Part shown: positions 19,176 through 28,961 of the stretch, in pieces | Layout: every line of letters begins with the position of its first letter | Position numbering within the stretch: the stretch's first letter is position 1 | Assembly: GCA_927405585.1 (NCBI GenBank) | Contig: CAKMJS010000088.1 | Coordinates: 1 to 54,590, forward strand | Length of the DNA: 54,590 nucleotides | Origin: an uncultured Desulfosporosinus sp. | GTDB taxonomy: Bacteria > Bacillota > Desulfitobacteriia > Desulfitobacteriales > Desulfitobacteriaceae | Reading direction: 5' to 3' | Translations under genes and position numbers: made by a program | The notes under the pieces: model-generated | The model's input: the letters and a program-made list of their open reading frames with translations, nothing else | Told to the model about the DNA's origin: nothing | The model's database searches: none

Positions 19176-20051
19176 GTGTTTTATGAAGGAAAAATTTATC
19201 GACCACCCAGTGAAGCAAAAAGCATTATCTTACAAATCACGGTGGGCTGCCAGCACAACGCCTGCACCTTCTGCACCATGTATAAGGATAAATCCTTTCG
19301 GATAAAATCGCGTGCAGAAATCAACGATATCATCAACACCGCCCATGCGCAGGACTCCGACGCAGAAAGGATTTTTTTGGCGGATGGAGATGCAATCGCC
19401 GTCGATTCTGTATTGCTAATCGAGATCCTTGATCAACTTTACGAAAAATTCCCCCAGCTTAAACGAGTAGGGATCTATGGAGGACCTAAGGACATTCTCG
19501 CCAAGAGTCCCAAAGAATTAGCGGAACTAAAGGCACATGGACTTACTATGGTTTATTTAGGCGTCGAAAGTGGTAATGAGGAGATTTTAACCTCCGTTTG
19601 TAAAGGCGTCTCTCCTGAGCAGATGATAGCTGCCGGACAAAAACTTAAAGAGAGTGGTTTAGCACTCTCCTGTACTGTCATACTAGGCCTTGGTGGTAAC
19701 ATTCTTTCACAGGAACATGCTCTTGATACTGCACGAGTCATCAGTGCCATCGATCCTCATTATTTAGGGGCCTTAACCTTAATGGTTGAGCAGAGTACAC
19801 CCTTGGCTAAAGCTATCAAACGAGGATCATTTCAACTTCTTACCCCCCTTGAATCCTTAACTGAACTTCGAACTCTAATTCAGCATCTTAATGTCACCCA
19901 CTGTGTTTTTCGCAGTAATCACGCCTCGAATTACTTGCCTCTCCGGGCAACACTCCCTGATGAACAAGCAGACTTGTTGGTCACCCTCGATAACGTCATT
20001 GGAAGTCAATCACTTGAACGCCTTCGACCCGAATATTGGCGCGGACTTTAG
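19176..20051 (+). CDS. radical SAM protein, uncharacterised
   Basis: 291 residues. The iron-sulfur cysteines are Cys25, Cys30 and Cys33 in GCQHNACTFCTMY, the Cx4Cx2C spacing of one COG1032-like subgroup; GIYGGPKDIL and YLGVESGNEEIL are the usual SAM-binding segments. GTG start with TAGGAG eight bases upstream. No substrate can be inferred. It is the only + strand gene in its neighbourhood and ends near a dispersed hairpin repeat. Confidence 0.85.
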   Translation: MFYEGKIYRPPSEAKSIILQITVGCQHNACTFCTMYKDKSFRIKSRAEINDIINTAHAQDSDAERIFLADGDAIAVDSVLLIEILDQLYEKFPQLKRVGIYGGPKDILAKSPKELAELKAHGLTMVYLGVESGNEEILTSVCKGVSPEQMIAAGQKLKESGLALSCTVILGLGGNILSQEHALDTARVISAIDPHYLGALTLMVEQSTPLAKAIKRGSFQLLTPLESLTELRTLIQHLNVTHCVFRSNHASNYLPLRATLPDEQADLLVTLDNVIGSQSLERLRPEYWRGL

Positions 20052-20052
20052 T

Positions 20053-20132
20053 GAATTCGTTCAACTACATCCACCAAAAGCTTTCGTCATCGAAGCAAAG
20101 TACGGGGTACCACTCCCACTTGTAGAAGTGGG
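20053..20132. repeat. dispersed repeat, copy 2 (short form)
   Basis: Starts GAATTCGTTCAACTA right after the radical SAM stop and ends GGGGTACCA + CTCCCACTTGTAGAAGTGGG. Both ends match the longer copy at 26424-26585, while the interior differs, which defines a modular repeat of about 80-160 bp with conserved termini. Confidence 0.7.
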
Positions 20133-20134
20133 TC

Positions 20135-21262
20135 TCACGCATGGATCAATTGAAGCATTTCTTCCACGGCTCGTTCTGTGGAGTGACCGGGTAAAGCCTC
20201 TGCCGCTTTTCTCCTCATTTTCTCAATATCTTCTGGATGCTTTAAGAAGCGGCTTAGAAGCTCTTCCAATTCCTCTTCGTCCCCTGCAACACATCCTGCA
20301 CCTATTCGTTGTATATAATGGGCGTTTTCTTCTTCTTGACCTGGAATTGGCTTGTAAATAAGGAGTGGTAAATGCTTCGTCAATGCCTCAGAAACGGTTA
20401 ATCCGCCCGCCTTTGTGATAATTAAATCAGAAATCGACATTAATTCCTCGACATTATCAACGAACTCGAACCGTAGCACAGGGTTTCGACCCTGAGCAAT
20501 GACCTCCTCCAAGGAGATGTACAATTTTTTATTCTTTCCACAGACAATAATTGTCTGGACTGGAACCAGAGAATCTGCAAGTTTTTTGCAGATTCTTTTT
20601 GCACTTTTCAAAACTCCATACGATCCTCCCATAACCAAAAAAGTGGGAACATCTGACTTTAACCCTAACTTGGTGATCATATGTATTCGATCCATTTTCC
20701 CTAGAAATTTTAGGCTTACTGGGATCCCAGTCACGTGCACGCGTTGCGCTTTGATTCCCCAGGACAGTAAACTTTCTTTCACCTCTGTACAGGACACAAT
20801 GTAAGCATCAACCCCGTGATGGATCCAGTGACTGTGCACCGTATAATCTGTGATTATGGTGATCACAGGTACCTCAAGCAGTTGTTCGAGCCTGAGTTGC
20901 GCTAGAATCGAAGAAACTGTGGGGTAAGTACACACTATGAAATCTGGCTTATATACATTAATATATTTGAGAAACTCACCTCTCCCCAGTCGACTCAGGA
21001 AATGCTCACTCTGAGGTCGGAGGTGTACCTTAGCTGTTTTATAATAAAATCTCCCCCAAACTTTGGGGATATATTTAATAATCTCACTATAGACATATTT
21101 AATAACGGTATTAATCCGTCGATTCAAAAAATCCCCAAAATCCAAATGGATTATTTCTGCTGAAGGATGCTTGATTAATATCCCTTCAATCACAGCTTCA
21201 GCTGCCCTCAAATGTCCGTTTCCAAAGGCTGCGGAGAATAGGAGAACCCTTAACTGTTTCAA
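20135..21262 (-). CDS. MGDG-synthase/UgtP-type glycolipid glycosyltransferase
   Basis: 375 residues, family GT28 with an N-terminal MGDG synthase domain (LRVLLFSAAFGNGHLRAAEAV) and a C-terminal donor-binding domain (FVDNVEELMSISDLIITKAGG ... VSEALTKHLPLL). Such enzymes transfer a hexose to diacylglycerol or to an undecaprenyl-linked acceptor at the membrane. No transmembrane helix. The hairpin repeat lies just beyond its stop codon. Confidence 0.88.
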   Translation of the reverse strand: MKQLRVLLFSAAFGNGHLRAAEAVIEGILIKHPSAEIIHLDFGDFLNRRINTVIKYVYSEIIKYIPKVWGRFYYKTAKVHLRPQSEHFLSRLGRGEFLKYINVYKPDFIVCTYPTVSSILAQLRLEQLLEVPVITIITDYTVHSHWIHHGVDAYIVSCTEVKESLLSWGIKAQRVHVTGIPVSLKFLGKMDRIHMITKLGLKSDVPTFLVMGGSYGVLKSAKRICKKLADSLVPVQTIIVCGKNKKLYISLEEVIAQGRNPVLRFEFVDNVEELMSISDLIITKAGGLTVSEALTKHLPLLIYKPIPGQEEENAHYIQRIGAGCVAGDEEELEELLSRFLKHPEDIEKMRRKAAEALPGHSTERAVEEMLQLIHA

Positions 21263-21389
21263 AAACTGCTACCTCCTCTCTCACCAATGACTTCTACCCG
21301 CTAACCTTAGTCTGTTCTTTTTCACTTTTCTAAAACGTTACTACTATTATAGGTATATCCTCCTGAAAAGAAAAGTAAAGAAGAAGAAT

Positions 21390-22658
21390 CTAATGCAATT
21401 TTGCCTCAATCACTTGGGTTCCGACAAGTTGAGTTGTCTGATGCACCTCATACTTTTCCAAGCCGAACATAAACAACGCGAAGATAAACGTCGAAATTCC
21501 GATTAACATCCACCCTGTATCAATGCTCATATACGCTAGGGCATAACCCATGCCCACTGGACCTAGGGTTTCCCCTAGACCGAATATCATCGGAACGACG
21601 GAACTCATTCTTCCCCTATGGGAAACGGGCGTATGATTAACAATAAAAGGCGTCACACTAATAGCCAAAATAATTTCACCGAGCGTGAAGGTAAAAGCCC
21701 AGAGGAAAACAAACGCTAAAGAATGGGTGACTCCCAGCATCCCAAATCCGAGTGCAAGAAAAAGTCCTCCATAGACCATCCGGCGCATGCTTTTAACTCC
21801 TTCAGTGATTTTGGTAACAATAGGAGTAAAGAGCATGACTGTCAATCCGTTAAATCCTGCTATGAAACCATAGTATTTCGCGCCTTCTTGAGCAAAATTT
21901 TGCATTGTTTGCATCGGAAGCATAAACGACCACTGAGAATACGCAAAGTTATACCCCAACATTATGATTCCGAAATAAATTAGAATAGGTCGTTTTAACA
22001 AAACAGCAAAGATTGAGCCTTCTTCTCGTCTTTCCAACCTCCGACTCGCATCGGTGATGTCCACATGTGTTCTCAAGATGGTCTCTGGAATATAAAACGC
22101 GATAAGGCCTAAGGCAAGAAGTGCCGTCAGCGCATCGCCGAAAAAAACAAGGGGCAGGTGGTTTTTATATAACATTCCTCCAACAGCCGGCCCTACCGCA
22201 AAACCAATATTCCAACCCAAATAGGAAAGCGCGTACGCTCCATTTCTGGTTTCCGGTGTCGTCAGATCCGCAATCAAGGCATCGTGAGCCGGTTTCGCTG
22301 TAACCATAGAAGCACTCGCCAGCATCAAAACATAAATCATCGCCATCGAGGGCTCCATGCAGCCAGCCAGAATATAAAAAGCAGCTGCTAACCCATCGAA
22401 AAACATAATCACCTTCTTTCTTCCAATTGTGTCCGCTAGTTTCCCACCCAACATGACAGCTGGCAAATATAGAAGACCTGCAAGACTTATATAGAAGCCT
22501 GTCATTTGTTTGGATAAGCCAACGTTCTGAGAGAGAATTATCGTTAGTAGTGGCATAACAAAACAACCCAGCGCATTAATAATCCGAGCTACAAAAATTA
22601 CATATATTTCTTTAGGCATCCCTTTATAGGGACTAAATAATGTGTTCAAACCTGTCAT
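21390..22658 (-). CDS. MFS drug-efflux-type transporter
   Basis: 12-helix major facilitator. The loop 2-3 motif GGKLADTIGRKK and the motif-C-like GWNIGFAVGPAVGGMLYKN (helix 5, proton antiporters) are clear, so it is an exporter. The ATG at 22658 has AGAGGAG upstream and is preferred over a TTG at 22685, which falls inside the preceding hairpin. The 270-base leader carries a promoter, a 29-codon peptide and two terminator-like hairpins, the arrangement of attenuation-controlled antibiotic pumps. Confidence 0.88.
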   Translation of the reverse strand: MTGLNTLFSPYKGMPKEIYVIFVARIINALGCFVMPLLTIILSQNVGLSKQMTGFYISLAGLLYLPAVMLGGKLADTIGRKKVIMFFDGLAAAFYILAGCMEPSMAMIYVLMLASASMVTAKPAHDALIADLTTPETRNGAYALSYLGWNIGFAVGPAVGGMLYKNHLPLVFFGDALTALLALGLIAFYIPETILRTHVDITDASRRLERREEGSIFAVLLKRPILIYFGIIMLGYNFAYSQWSFMLPMQTMQNFAQEGAKYYGFIAGFNGLTVMLFTPIVTKITEGVKSMRRMVYGGLFLALGFGMLGVTHSLAFVFLWAFTFTLGEIILAISVTPFIVNHTPVSHRGRMSSVVPMIFGLGETLGPVGMGYALAYMSIDTGWMLIGISTFIFALFMFGLEKYEVHQTTQLVGTQVIEAKLH

Positions 22659-22684
22659 TCTATTCAAACTCCTCTTCAATAACA

Positions 22685-22734
22685 AAAGCCACGGTCCACA
22701 AGTCGTCTCAAGGACAACGAGGGTTCCATGGCTT
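22685..22734 (-). terminator. terminator-like hairpin directly upstream of the MFS start
   Basis: Arms AAAGCCATGG and CCGTGGCTTT (one mismatch) followed by TGTTATTG; it ends about 7 bases before the MFS ribosome binding site. Could stop transcription or hide the site unless a leader ribosome stalls. Confidence 0.55.
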
Positions 22735-22761
22735 TAATCAATGTTAGGGGGAAATCCCCTT

Positions 22762-22797
22762 AAAAAAAGTCACGGAATCTTACGACCCCGTGACTTT
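22762..22797 (-). terminator. intrinsic terminator after the leader peptide
   Basis: On the - strand AAAGTCACGG ... CCGTGACTTT followed by TTTT. It starts 11 bases past the stop of the 29-codon frame. A small third hairpin AAGGGGATTTCCCC follows at once. Confidence 0.75.
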
Positions 22798-22807
22798 GCT
22801 AATTCAG

Positions 22808-22897
22808 TTAAAAAACTTTAGCTCGCTCCTTGGAGGCCGCAATCTGTAAATCAAAATAGCAAACGAACGCGGTTAACGCGGTTACAAAAATCTTCAT
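22808..22897 (-). CDS. 29-aa leader peptide of the MFS gene
   Basis: Short hydrophobic peptide MKIFVTALTAFVCYF... with a basic end, preceded by AAAGGGGG and 31 bases downstream of the -10 box of a good promoter. Stop codon lies 11 bases before an intrinsic terminator. Context, not homology, supports it: ribosome-stalling leaders upstream of antibiotic-resistance and pump genes have this layout. Confidence 0.55.
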   Translation of the reverse strand: MKIFVTALTAFVCYFDLQIAASKERAKVF

Positions 22898-22935
22898 TTA
22901 CACGAACCCCCTTTCGAGCTAGTTAATACTTTCAC

Positions 22936-22965
22936 AGTATAAATCTCTCTAGGCTTGTTTGTCAA
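22936..22965 (-). promoter_or_regulatory. sigma-A promoter of the MFS leader
   Basis: TTGACA (22965-22960) and TATACT (22941-22936) with an 18-base spacer on the - strand. Confidence 0.75.
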
Positions 22966-23076
22966 TAGTTTCCTCTGCTGGATACTGGAGACATAGGTAA
23001 TGCTCACGTGTTTCAAATCTGGTTTTTTCAACCTAAAGGAGATATTATATAATAGTTATAAAGGGGTGAACTAATA

Positions 23077-23562
23077 ATGTCTCTTAAAACGAACGCTGCT
23101 CGAATTCTTGACCAGAGCAAAATACTTTATGAATTAAAAGAATACACCGTCGATGAATCCGATCTATCTGCGATTAGCGTCGCCCAGAAGGTTGGCCTCC
23201 CTATCGAGCAAGTCTATAAAACCTTGGTTGCCCGAGGAGATAAAACCGGCGTGATTGTCGCTTGTATTCGGGGAGATCACGAACTCCATCTTAAAGGATT
23301 AGCCTCTCTAAGTGGAAATAAAAAAGTAGAGATTGTCTCCCTTAAGGAAGTACAACCTCTGACAGGCTATATTCGGGGTGGTGTTTCCCCCCTTGGAATG
23401 AAGAAGCACTATCCTGTCTTCATTGACTCCGACATTCATCATCACGAGAAGGTTTCTGTAAGTGCAGGATTACGCGGGCTACAGCTCTTTCTAAGCCCCC
23501 ATGATTTGATTTCAGTAACGAAAGCCCAATTAGGTGTAATTTCTAAACCCAATGGAGTTTGA
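23077..23562 (+). CDS. ybaK: Cys-tRNA(Pro)/Cys-tRNA deacylase, YbaK family
   Basis: 161 residues. Trans-editing factor that hydrolyses mischarged Cys-tRNA(Pro). The YbaK/EbsC domain fills the protein, with YKTLVARGD and [10 protein letters not shown] typical of the group. AAAGGGGTG precedes the ATG. Monocistronic. Confidence 0.92.
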   Translation: MSLKTNAARILDQSKILYELKEYTVDESDLSAISVAQKVGLPIEQVYKTLVARGDKTGVIVACIRGDHELHLKGLASLSGNKKVEIVSLKEVQPLTGYIRGGVSPLGMKKHYPVFIDSDIHHHEKVSVSAGLRGLQLFLSPHDLISVTKAQLGVISKPNGV

Positions 23563-23587
23563 ACAAATGGTATTAACTTTGGGCTAT

Positions 23588-24268
23588 TTATAACACTCGA
23601 CGCGCCCCAACATAAACGGATTTCCAGTATGGTCCGATCACATAGACAGTAACCCCTTTAGATGATGAAGCATTGATAAATTGCCCATCACCAAGGTAGA
23701 TTCCGACATGACTTACGATGCCATTGCCTTCAAACGAGAAAAATACTAAATCTCCGCGTTGAAGATCTGCAAAAGCAACTTTGGTCCCTACCGTATACTG
23801 ATCGCGTGAAATCCGAGGTAATGAGATTCCATTCTGGGCAAATACATAAGAAGTATACCCAGAACAATCAAATCCAGTTTGTGGCGTACTCCCACCCCAT
23901 TGATACTTAACGCCAAGATATTGTTTTGCGGTCGCGATAATTGAATCTACTTTATTCTGGGTTTGAAGCTGCTTAAGTAAGTATGCTTGATTGAGTGCCT
24001 TTACAGTATTAGGTCCAACAATTCCATCGACTGCCAAACGGTAGGCTCTCTGAAAATTGATCACGCTTTGTTTGGTCATCGGTCCAAAGATACCATCCGC
24101 TTTTCCTACGTTAAACCCCACATAATTAATTTTTGTCTGTAGCTCAACGACATCTTGTCCTCTAGATCCCAGCTTTAGAGTACTGTCGCCCAGCGCAGCC
24201 TGAGCAAGATTTGGCAATGAAAACATAAAGATAATTACAAAGAACACAAAGATAATTCTTTTTTTCAA
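23588..24268 (-). CDS. secreted NlpC/P60 peptidoglycan endopeptidase with PG-binding domain
   Basis: 226 residues: signal peptide (1-24, cut near AQA-AL), peptidoglycan-binding domain (about 30-93) and an NlpC/P60 domain with catalytic Cys135 (FDCSGY) and His187 (SHVGIYLG); the third polar position is Asn199 (FINASS) where many members have His. Cleaves gamma-D-Glu-diaminopimelate bonds. Its mature N terminus closely resembles that of SleB in this window. Confidence 0.93.
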   Translation of the reverse strand: MKKRIIFVFFVIIFMFSLPNLAQAALGDSTLKLGSRGQDVVELQTKINYVGFNVGKADGIFGPMTKQSVINFQRAYRLAVDGIVGPNTVKALNQAYLLKQLQTQNKVDSIIATAKQYLGVKYQWGGSTPQTGFDCSGYTSYVFAQNGISLPRISRDQYTVGTKVAFADLQRGDLVFFSFEGNGIVSHVGIYLGDGQFINASSSKGVTVYVIGPYWKSVYVGARRVL

Positions 24269-24560
24269 ACATTCTCCCTTCCTTTCAATAAATTAATTTA
24301 TGATTCCCAAACTTATTTTCCACTCTGCGAAAAATAAGTTATACTAGATTATCGTCGAGATAGAAAAAACAGTCCATGTAAAAAATGTTACAGTTTTTCC
24401 AAGATTCTCACATTTTGCACTTGGTCATTTTGGCTTGCCACACGCTAGCTCTATGTACTATAATAATCATTAAACTACGTCGCTTGTTATCTAAGAATAG
24501 AAAAGAAATTGCGAACATCCTATTCATGTTATAGAGCGCCGGATAAGGGGAGGAATCATT
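24269..24560. other. divergent intergenic region (NlpC/P60 - ilvD)
   Basis: 292 bases between diverging genes. I see no T-box (no GGTGG-ACCGCG element) or known riboswitch upstream of ilvD, and nothing else definite. Confidence 0.4.
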
Positions 24561-26213
24561 TTGCGCAGTGATATCGTTAAGAAGGGATCAACAAAAGCAG
24601 CACATCGTGCTCTCTTTTATGCAATGGGCTTTACCCCTGAAGATCTGGAGAAGCCACTCATTGGAATTGTTAATGCTTTTAATGAAATAATCCCTGGTCA
24701 CGGGCACCTAAAGGATTTAGCCCAAGCAGCGAAGCTAGGGGTATCGGCTGCGGGAGGTACACCGATCGAGGTCCCTGCCATCGGAGTTTGCGATGGTATT
24801 GCCATGGGGCATAAAGGCATGAATTTTTCTCTGCCTAGTCGTGAGCTCATCGCTGATTCGATTGAAGCAATCACGCAAGCGCACGCCTTAGACGGATTGG
24901 TCTTAATTCCGAATTGTGATAAAATAGTTCCTGGCATGCTCATGGCTGCAGCACGCATTAACATTCCTTGTATCGTTATCAGTGGTGGACCCATGTTAGC
25001 CGGTCGCTATCAAGGCAAAAGCATTAGTGTTAGCCAAATGTTTGAAGCCGCTGGTCAATACGAATCCGGGAAAATTAGTGCAGAAGAACTCGCTACGATG
25101 GAGCAATCTGCCTGCCCTGGCTATGGCTCCTGTGCTGGTCTATTTACTGCCAATACGATGAACTGCTTAACTGAGGTTCTCGGCATGGCACTTCCTGGTA
25201 ATGGGACAATTCCCGCTGCGAACTCTGGGGCACGAAAAATGCTAGCGAAACGCTCTGGATCAACGATTGTTGATCTCGTGAAAAAAGATATTAAACCTCG
25301 GGACATCATGACCCAAAAGACCTTTGAAAATGCCATTACCCTTGATATGGGCATTGGAGGGTCCTCAAATACGGTTTTACATCTCACGGCGATTGCCTAT
25401 GAGGCTGGTATCGAGATTCCACTCACTCTCTTTGATTCGATCAGTGCCAAGACACCTTATATCACTAAGCTCAGCCCCGGAGGCACTCACCACCTTCAAG
25501 ACCTTAATGAAGCAGGCGGCATTAACGCCGTTATGTATGAACTGAATAAAGCTGGCGTTCTGCAGACTGATGCTTTGACAGTTACTGGACCGCTCAGCGA
25601 TCGCCTGGAAAACGCTCAGACGACTTGCCCTGATGTCATTCACTCAGTCGAAAACCCCTACCGTAAAACAGGAGGCATCGCAGTGCTTTCAGGGAACCTA
25701 GCACCAGATAATGCCATCGTTAAAGAAAGTGCTGTTGCAGACGATATGCTTGTGTTTGAAGGTCCAGCTCATGTTTTTAACTCCGAAGAAGAGGTGCTCA
25801 AAGCCCTATTAGACAAACAAGTGCATGACGGAGAAGTCCTCGTAATCCGCTATGAAGGACCTAAGGGTGGCCCCGGTATGAAAGAGATGCTCAATCCAAC
25901 TGCCATTATTACCGGTATGGGATTGCGAGTGGCTTTACTTACCGACGGTCGTTTCAGCGGAGCAACTCGCGGTGCGTGTATTGGCCATATCTGTCCGGAA
26001 GCCATGGAAGGAGGACCTATTGGCCTCGTGGAAAATGGCGACCTTATATCCATTGATATCCCCAAGCGTTCCCTTCAACTCCAAGTCTCTGAAGCGGAAC
26101 TGGAAAAGCGTCGCCAAGCGTGGGTTCGACCTGAACCAAAGGTCACTTCTGGTTATCTAGCTAGGTATGCTAAGTTAGTTTCTTCCGCCAACAAGGGCGC
26201 GGTTTTAATTTAA
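24561..26213 (+). CDS. ilvD: dihydroxy-acid dehydratase
   Basis: Iron-sulfur enzyme of branched-chain amino acid synthesis, 550 residues. Cluster cysteines are in [10 protein letters not shown] and [30 protein letters not shown] near the C terminus is the other signature. TTG start with GGGGAGG seven bases before it. It stands alone here, away from other ilv/leu genes, and is followed by a strong terminator. Confidence 0.97.
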   Translation: MRSDIVKKGSTKAAHRALFYAMGFTPEDLEKPLIGIVNAFNEIIPGHGHLKDLAQAAKLGVSAAGGTPIEVPAIGVCDGIAMGHKGMNFSLPSRELIADSIEAITQAHALDGLVLIPNCDKIVPGMLMAAARINIPCIVISGGPMLAGRYQGKSISVSQMFEAAGQYESGKISAEELATMEQSACPGYGSCAGLFTANTMNCLTEVLGMALPGNGTIPAANSGARKMLAKRSGSTIVDLVKKDIKPRDIMTQKTFENAITLDMGIGGSSNTVLHLTAIAYEAGIEIPLTLFDSISAKTPYITKLSPGGTHHLQDLNEAGGINAVMYELNKAGVLQTDALTVTGPLSDRLENAQTTCPDVIHSVENPYRKTGGIAVLSGNLAPDNAIVKESAVADDMLVFEGPAHVFNSEEEVLKALLDKQVHDGEVLVIRYEGPKGGPGMKEMLNPTAIITGMGLRVALLTDGRFSGATRGACIGHICPEAMEGGPIGLVENGDLISIDIPKRSLQLQVSEAELEKRRQAWVRPEPKVTSGYLARYAKLVSSANKGAVLI

Positions 26214-26222
26214 AATTTTATA

Positions 26223-26257
26223 AAGGCAGAGGTCGGAATTCCGGCCTCTGCCTTTTT
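26223..26257 (+). terminator. ilvD terminator
   Basis: AAGGCAGAGGTCGG / CCGGCCTCTGCC hairpin followed by TTTTT. Confidence 0.9.
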
Positions 26258-26423
26258 GTGCATACTTGTGCAAAGTTAGGGGGCGGTACCCAAGTTTGTA
26301 TGCAAGTTTTGGGACCGTAAATGAATACAATAATATAAGAAGACCCACCAACAAAGTATAACTTTAGCGGTGGATCTTCTTTTGTTAGTGGATGCTAATC
26401 GATGAAGCGATGATTATATGAGT

Positions 26424-26585
26424 GAACTCGTTCAACTAAAGTTGAACATCGAGTCTTCGGTGGGGGACTCTACCCTTCGCCGCTAAGTATTTCTATGGGA
26501 GGGCGGCTCGGCGATACTCTCCACCGGAGACTATCGCGAAGCGGAGCCGGGGGTACCTGCTCCCACTTGTAGAAGTGGGAGTCAC
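26424..26585. repeat. dispersed repeat, copy 3 (long form)
   Basis: Begins GAACTCGTTCAACTAAAGTTGAAC (itself an inverted repeat), contains a central structured block with GGCGATACTCTCCACCGG and GAGACTATCGC, and ends GGGGTACC then CTCCCACTTGTAGAAGTGGGAG. Termini match the short copy at 20053-20132; the first module alone recurs inverted at 31702-31723, and the GAGACTATCG motif recurs at 7124-7149. The rest of the 435-base ilvD-glnS spacer has no gene. Confidence 0.7.
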
Positions 26586-26648
26586 ACGATTGGGTGAATG
26601 TGGCTGGACAGATGGACGGATTGGACGGAGCGTCTGACAGGTTCTTAT

Positions 26649-28301
26649 CTATTTTGATTCAAAGGAGCTCTTCAAAGAAACAATTCTGTTGAAGACAAGC
26701 TGACCGAGGGGTGTATTCGACGAATCGACATTAAAGTAGCCATGTCGGAAAAATTGGAATTTATCCTGCGGCTTTGAGTCTTTTATGTTTGGTTCTACGA
26801 AGCCATGGAGGATCTCTAGAGAATTAGGATTGATGTGCTCTAGAAAGGACGCCTCATCCGTCATATCTTCATCTAAAATCAACGCTTCATAGAGTCTGAA
26901 CTCAGCTGGGACGGCTTGCGAGGCTTCCACCCAGTGAATCGTCCCTTTGACTTTTCTCCCCGTGAAGCCTGATCCGCTCTTAGTTTCTGGATCATACGTG
27001 CATTGCAGCTCGATGACTTTTCCAGCCTTGTCCTTGACAATATTATTACATTTAATGAAATAAGCGTTTTTCAATCGAACTTCATTTCCTGGGAAAAGCC
27101 TATGATACTTGGCTGGAGGATTCTCGGTAAAATCGTCTTGCTCAATATAAACCTCACGCGAAAAAGGAATTTGACGAGTACCCATTTCTGGATTTTCTGA
27201 GTTATTTTCAGCGTCTAACATCTCCACCTGATCTTCTGGATAATTTGTGATAACAACCTTTAGTGGCTCTAGCACCGCCATTGTTCTCGGTGCTTTAAGT
27301 TTCAGGTCTTCTCGAATAAAATATTCGAGCATCTTCGTGTCGACGACACTATCTGCTTTAGCCACCCCTATTTCCCTAGCAAAGTTGCGAATGGCATCTG
27401 CAGTATACCCTCTGCGACGAAGTCCGGAGATGGTTGGCATCCTCGGATCATTCCAACCATCGACGAGCAGGTTATCCACTAATTGCTTAAGTTTACGCTT
27501 ACTCATAACAGTATTCGTGATATTTAACCGAGCGAACTCGTATTGATGAGGGATATTCTCCATCTCGCATTCTCGAATGACCCACTCGTACAAGGGGCGT
27601 TGATCCTCAAATTCTAAGGTACAAATCGAATGGGTGACCCCTTCGATTGCATCTTCTAAAGGGTGGGCAAAACCATACATTGGGTAGATACACCATTTGT
27701 CTCCAGTATTGTGATGAGTGAGATGCGCAATCCTGTAAAGGACCGGGTCCCGCATATTAATATTTGGTGAAGACATGTCAATTTTAGCTCGTAATACCTT
27801 TTGTCCGTCTTTGAATTCTCCTTGACGCATACGCTCAAACAATGCCAGGTTTTCTTCAACTGACCGATCGCGGTAAGGGCTACTTTGTCCAACCTCAATT
27901 AACGATCCGCGCATTTGACGAATTTCTTCGACTGTCGAATCACAAGCGTAGGCTTTACCCTTTTTAATCAGTAAGACTGCCCGATTATACATTTCCTCAA
28001 AATAATCTGAGGCAAAGAACAAATCGTCCCATTCATATCCTAGCCACAAAACATCTTCCTTAATGGATTCCACATATTCCGTATCCTCTTTGGCTGGATT
28101 AGTGTCATCAAAGCGCAAATGAGTCTTACCCTTGAATTCATCTGCTAATTCAAAATTTAGAACGATCGACTTGGCATGTCCAATATGTAAATAGCCGTTG
28201 GGCTCCGGTGGAAATCTCGTGATAATATGATCGACCTTGCCTGATTTAAGATCCTCGTCAATAATACTCTTAAGAAAATTCGAGGAAGATTTGTTTTCCA
28301 T
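26649..28301 (-). CDS. glnS: glutaminyl-tRNA synthetase
   Basis: Class Ic synthetase, 550 residues. HIGH motif at 39-42 ([12 protein letters not shown]), KMSKS-type motif as VMSKRKL, and the C-terminal two-barrel anticodon domain are complete. Direct charging of tRNA-Gln is uncommon in Firmicutes, which mostly use GatCAB; several clostridial lineages have acquired glnS by transfer. Confidence 0.95.
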   Translation of the reverse strand: MENKSSSNFLKSIIDEDLKSGKVDHIITRFPPEPNGYLHIGHAKSIVLNFELADEFKGKTHLRFDDTNPAKEDTEYVESIKEDVLWLGYEWDDLFFASDYFEEMYNRAVLLIKKGKAYACDSTVEEIRQMRGSLIEVGQSSPYRDRSVEENLALFERMRQGEFKDGQKVLRAKIDMSSPNINMRDPVLYRIAHLTHHNTGDKWCIYPMYGFAHPLEDAIEGVTHSICTLEFEDQRPLYEWVIRECEMENIPHQYEFARLNITNTVMSKRKLKQLVDNLLVDGWNDPRMPTISGLRRRGYTADAIRNFAREIGVAKADSVVDTKMLEYFIREDLKLKAPRTMAVLEPLKVVITNYPEDQVEMLDAENNSENPEMGTRQIPFSREVYIEQDDFTENPPAKYHRLFPGNEVRLKNAYFIKCNNIVKDKAGKVIELQCTYDPETKSGSGFTGRKVKGTIHWVEASQAVPAEFRLYEALILDEDMTDEASFLEHINPNSLEILHGFVEPNIKDSKPQDKFQFFRHGYFNVDSSNTPLGQLVFNRIVSLKSSFESK

Positions 28302-28431
28302 CCGTTATCAACCTTTCTGACTATAAATAATTCTGCTTTTGCCAATTTTACCCTTGCTCTAAATAATACTGCATTCATGGCGAGAGTTCAACTTTACCCT
28401 CTTAAATAAACTTATCTAATTGAATTTAAAG

Positions 28432-28465
28432 TTTAACTATATGATTTACAAATCATATAGTTAAA
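28432..28465. repeat. palindrome with 15-bp perfect arms
   Basis: TTTAACTATATGATT-taca-AATCATATAGTTAAA. Very AT-rich stem; could be a terminator relic or a protein-binding site. Confidence 0.7.
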
Positions 28466-28727
28466 GCGACTGAACTGCTTAGTCTAAACACATAAAAGAA
28501 TTCAAATGCTAAGTTATTAACCTTCCATATCTCAAAGAACAGGAAAATATTCGCCGTAAATAATGCCCAGTAAGTCTTCCATGGTCTTAATATCATAAGA
28601 TAGGGTAGGTAGTTCGACATAATTGGGATAAGATACAAGTTTATTTACCCACTTAATGATTGATGCCCCCGCGTACTAATAAGATAGAAAGTTTCAAGGG
28701 AAAGCTCTAGCGCCTAGGAGGAAGATT

Positions 28728-28853
28728 ATGGGTATATCTGGGAAAATTTCCGATCTAAAACTATTAATACGCTTATTCGGTAATGTAACTATAAAAGAGC
28801 TTCTTCAATTTAAAGAAATTATAAAGATTATACCCAATAATAAAGTTGCTTAA
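28728..28853 (+). CDS. possible small protein, 41 aa
   Basis: Lys/Ile/Leu-rich, amphipathic (KISDLKLLIRLFGNV ... ELLQFKEIIKII). The ATG follows an ideal CTAGGAGGAAGATT site, the main support. It faces the end of the RiPP transporter genes. Not recognised; no leader-peptide features such as a GG cleavage site. Confidence 0.4.
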   Translation: MGISGKISDLKLLIRLFGNVTIKELLQFKEIIKIIPNNKVA

Positions 28854-28961
28854 AGCTCATCATTATCTAATGGTTAAAATGATTCTCTTTACTTTATTGT
28901 CCAAACCTAGGAAACCGATGGTAAATATAAGCACCTAAGACTTCATAACGTCGATTTAGAC

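Larger units (their letters stand above)
28302..28961. other. 660-bp spacer glnS - RiPP locus
   Basis: AT-rich. It holds a long perfect palindrome (28432-28465) and the 41-codon frame at 28728-28853. Nothing else assignable; a 61-codon frame on the - strand begins with TTG and lacks a ribosome binding site. Confidence 0.5.

Noticed and set aside
21723-21983. Frames opposite long genes (for example within the MFS, pyrG, ilvD and ABC genes)
   Set aside because: They are antisense shadows of well-supported coding regions without start signals.
24269-24560. T-box leader before ilvD (also looked for before glnS and argS)
   Set aside because: No conserved T-box 14-mer or specifier stem could be found in these leaders.
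28453-28638. 61-codon hydrophobic frame on the - strand
   Set aside because: TTG start, no ribosome binding site, and its end runs into the 28432-28465 palindrome.
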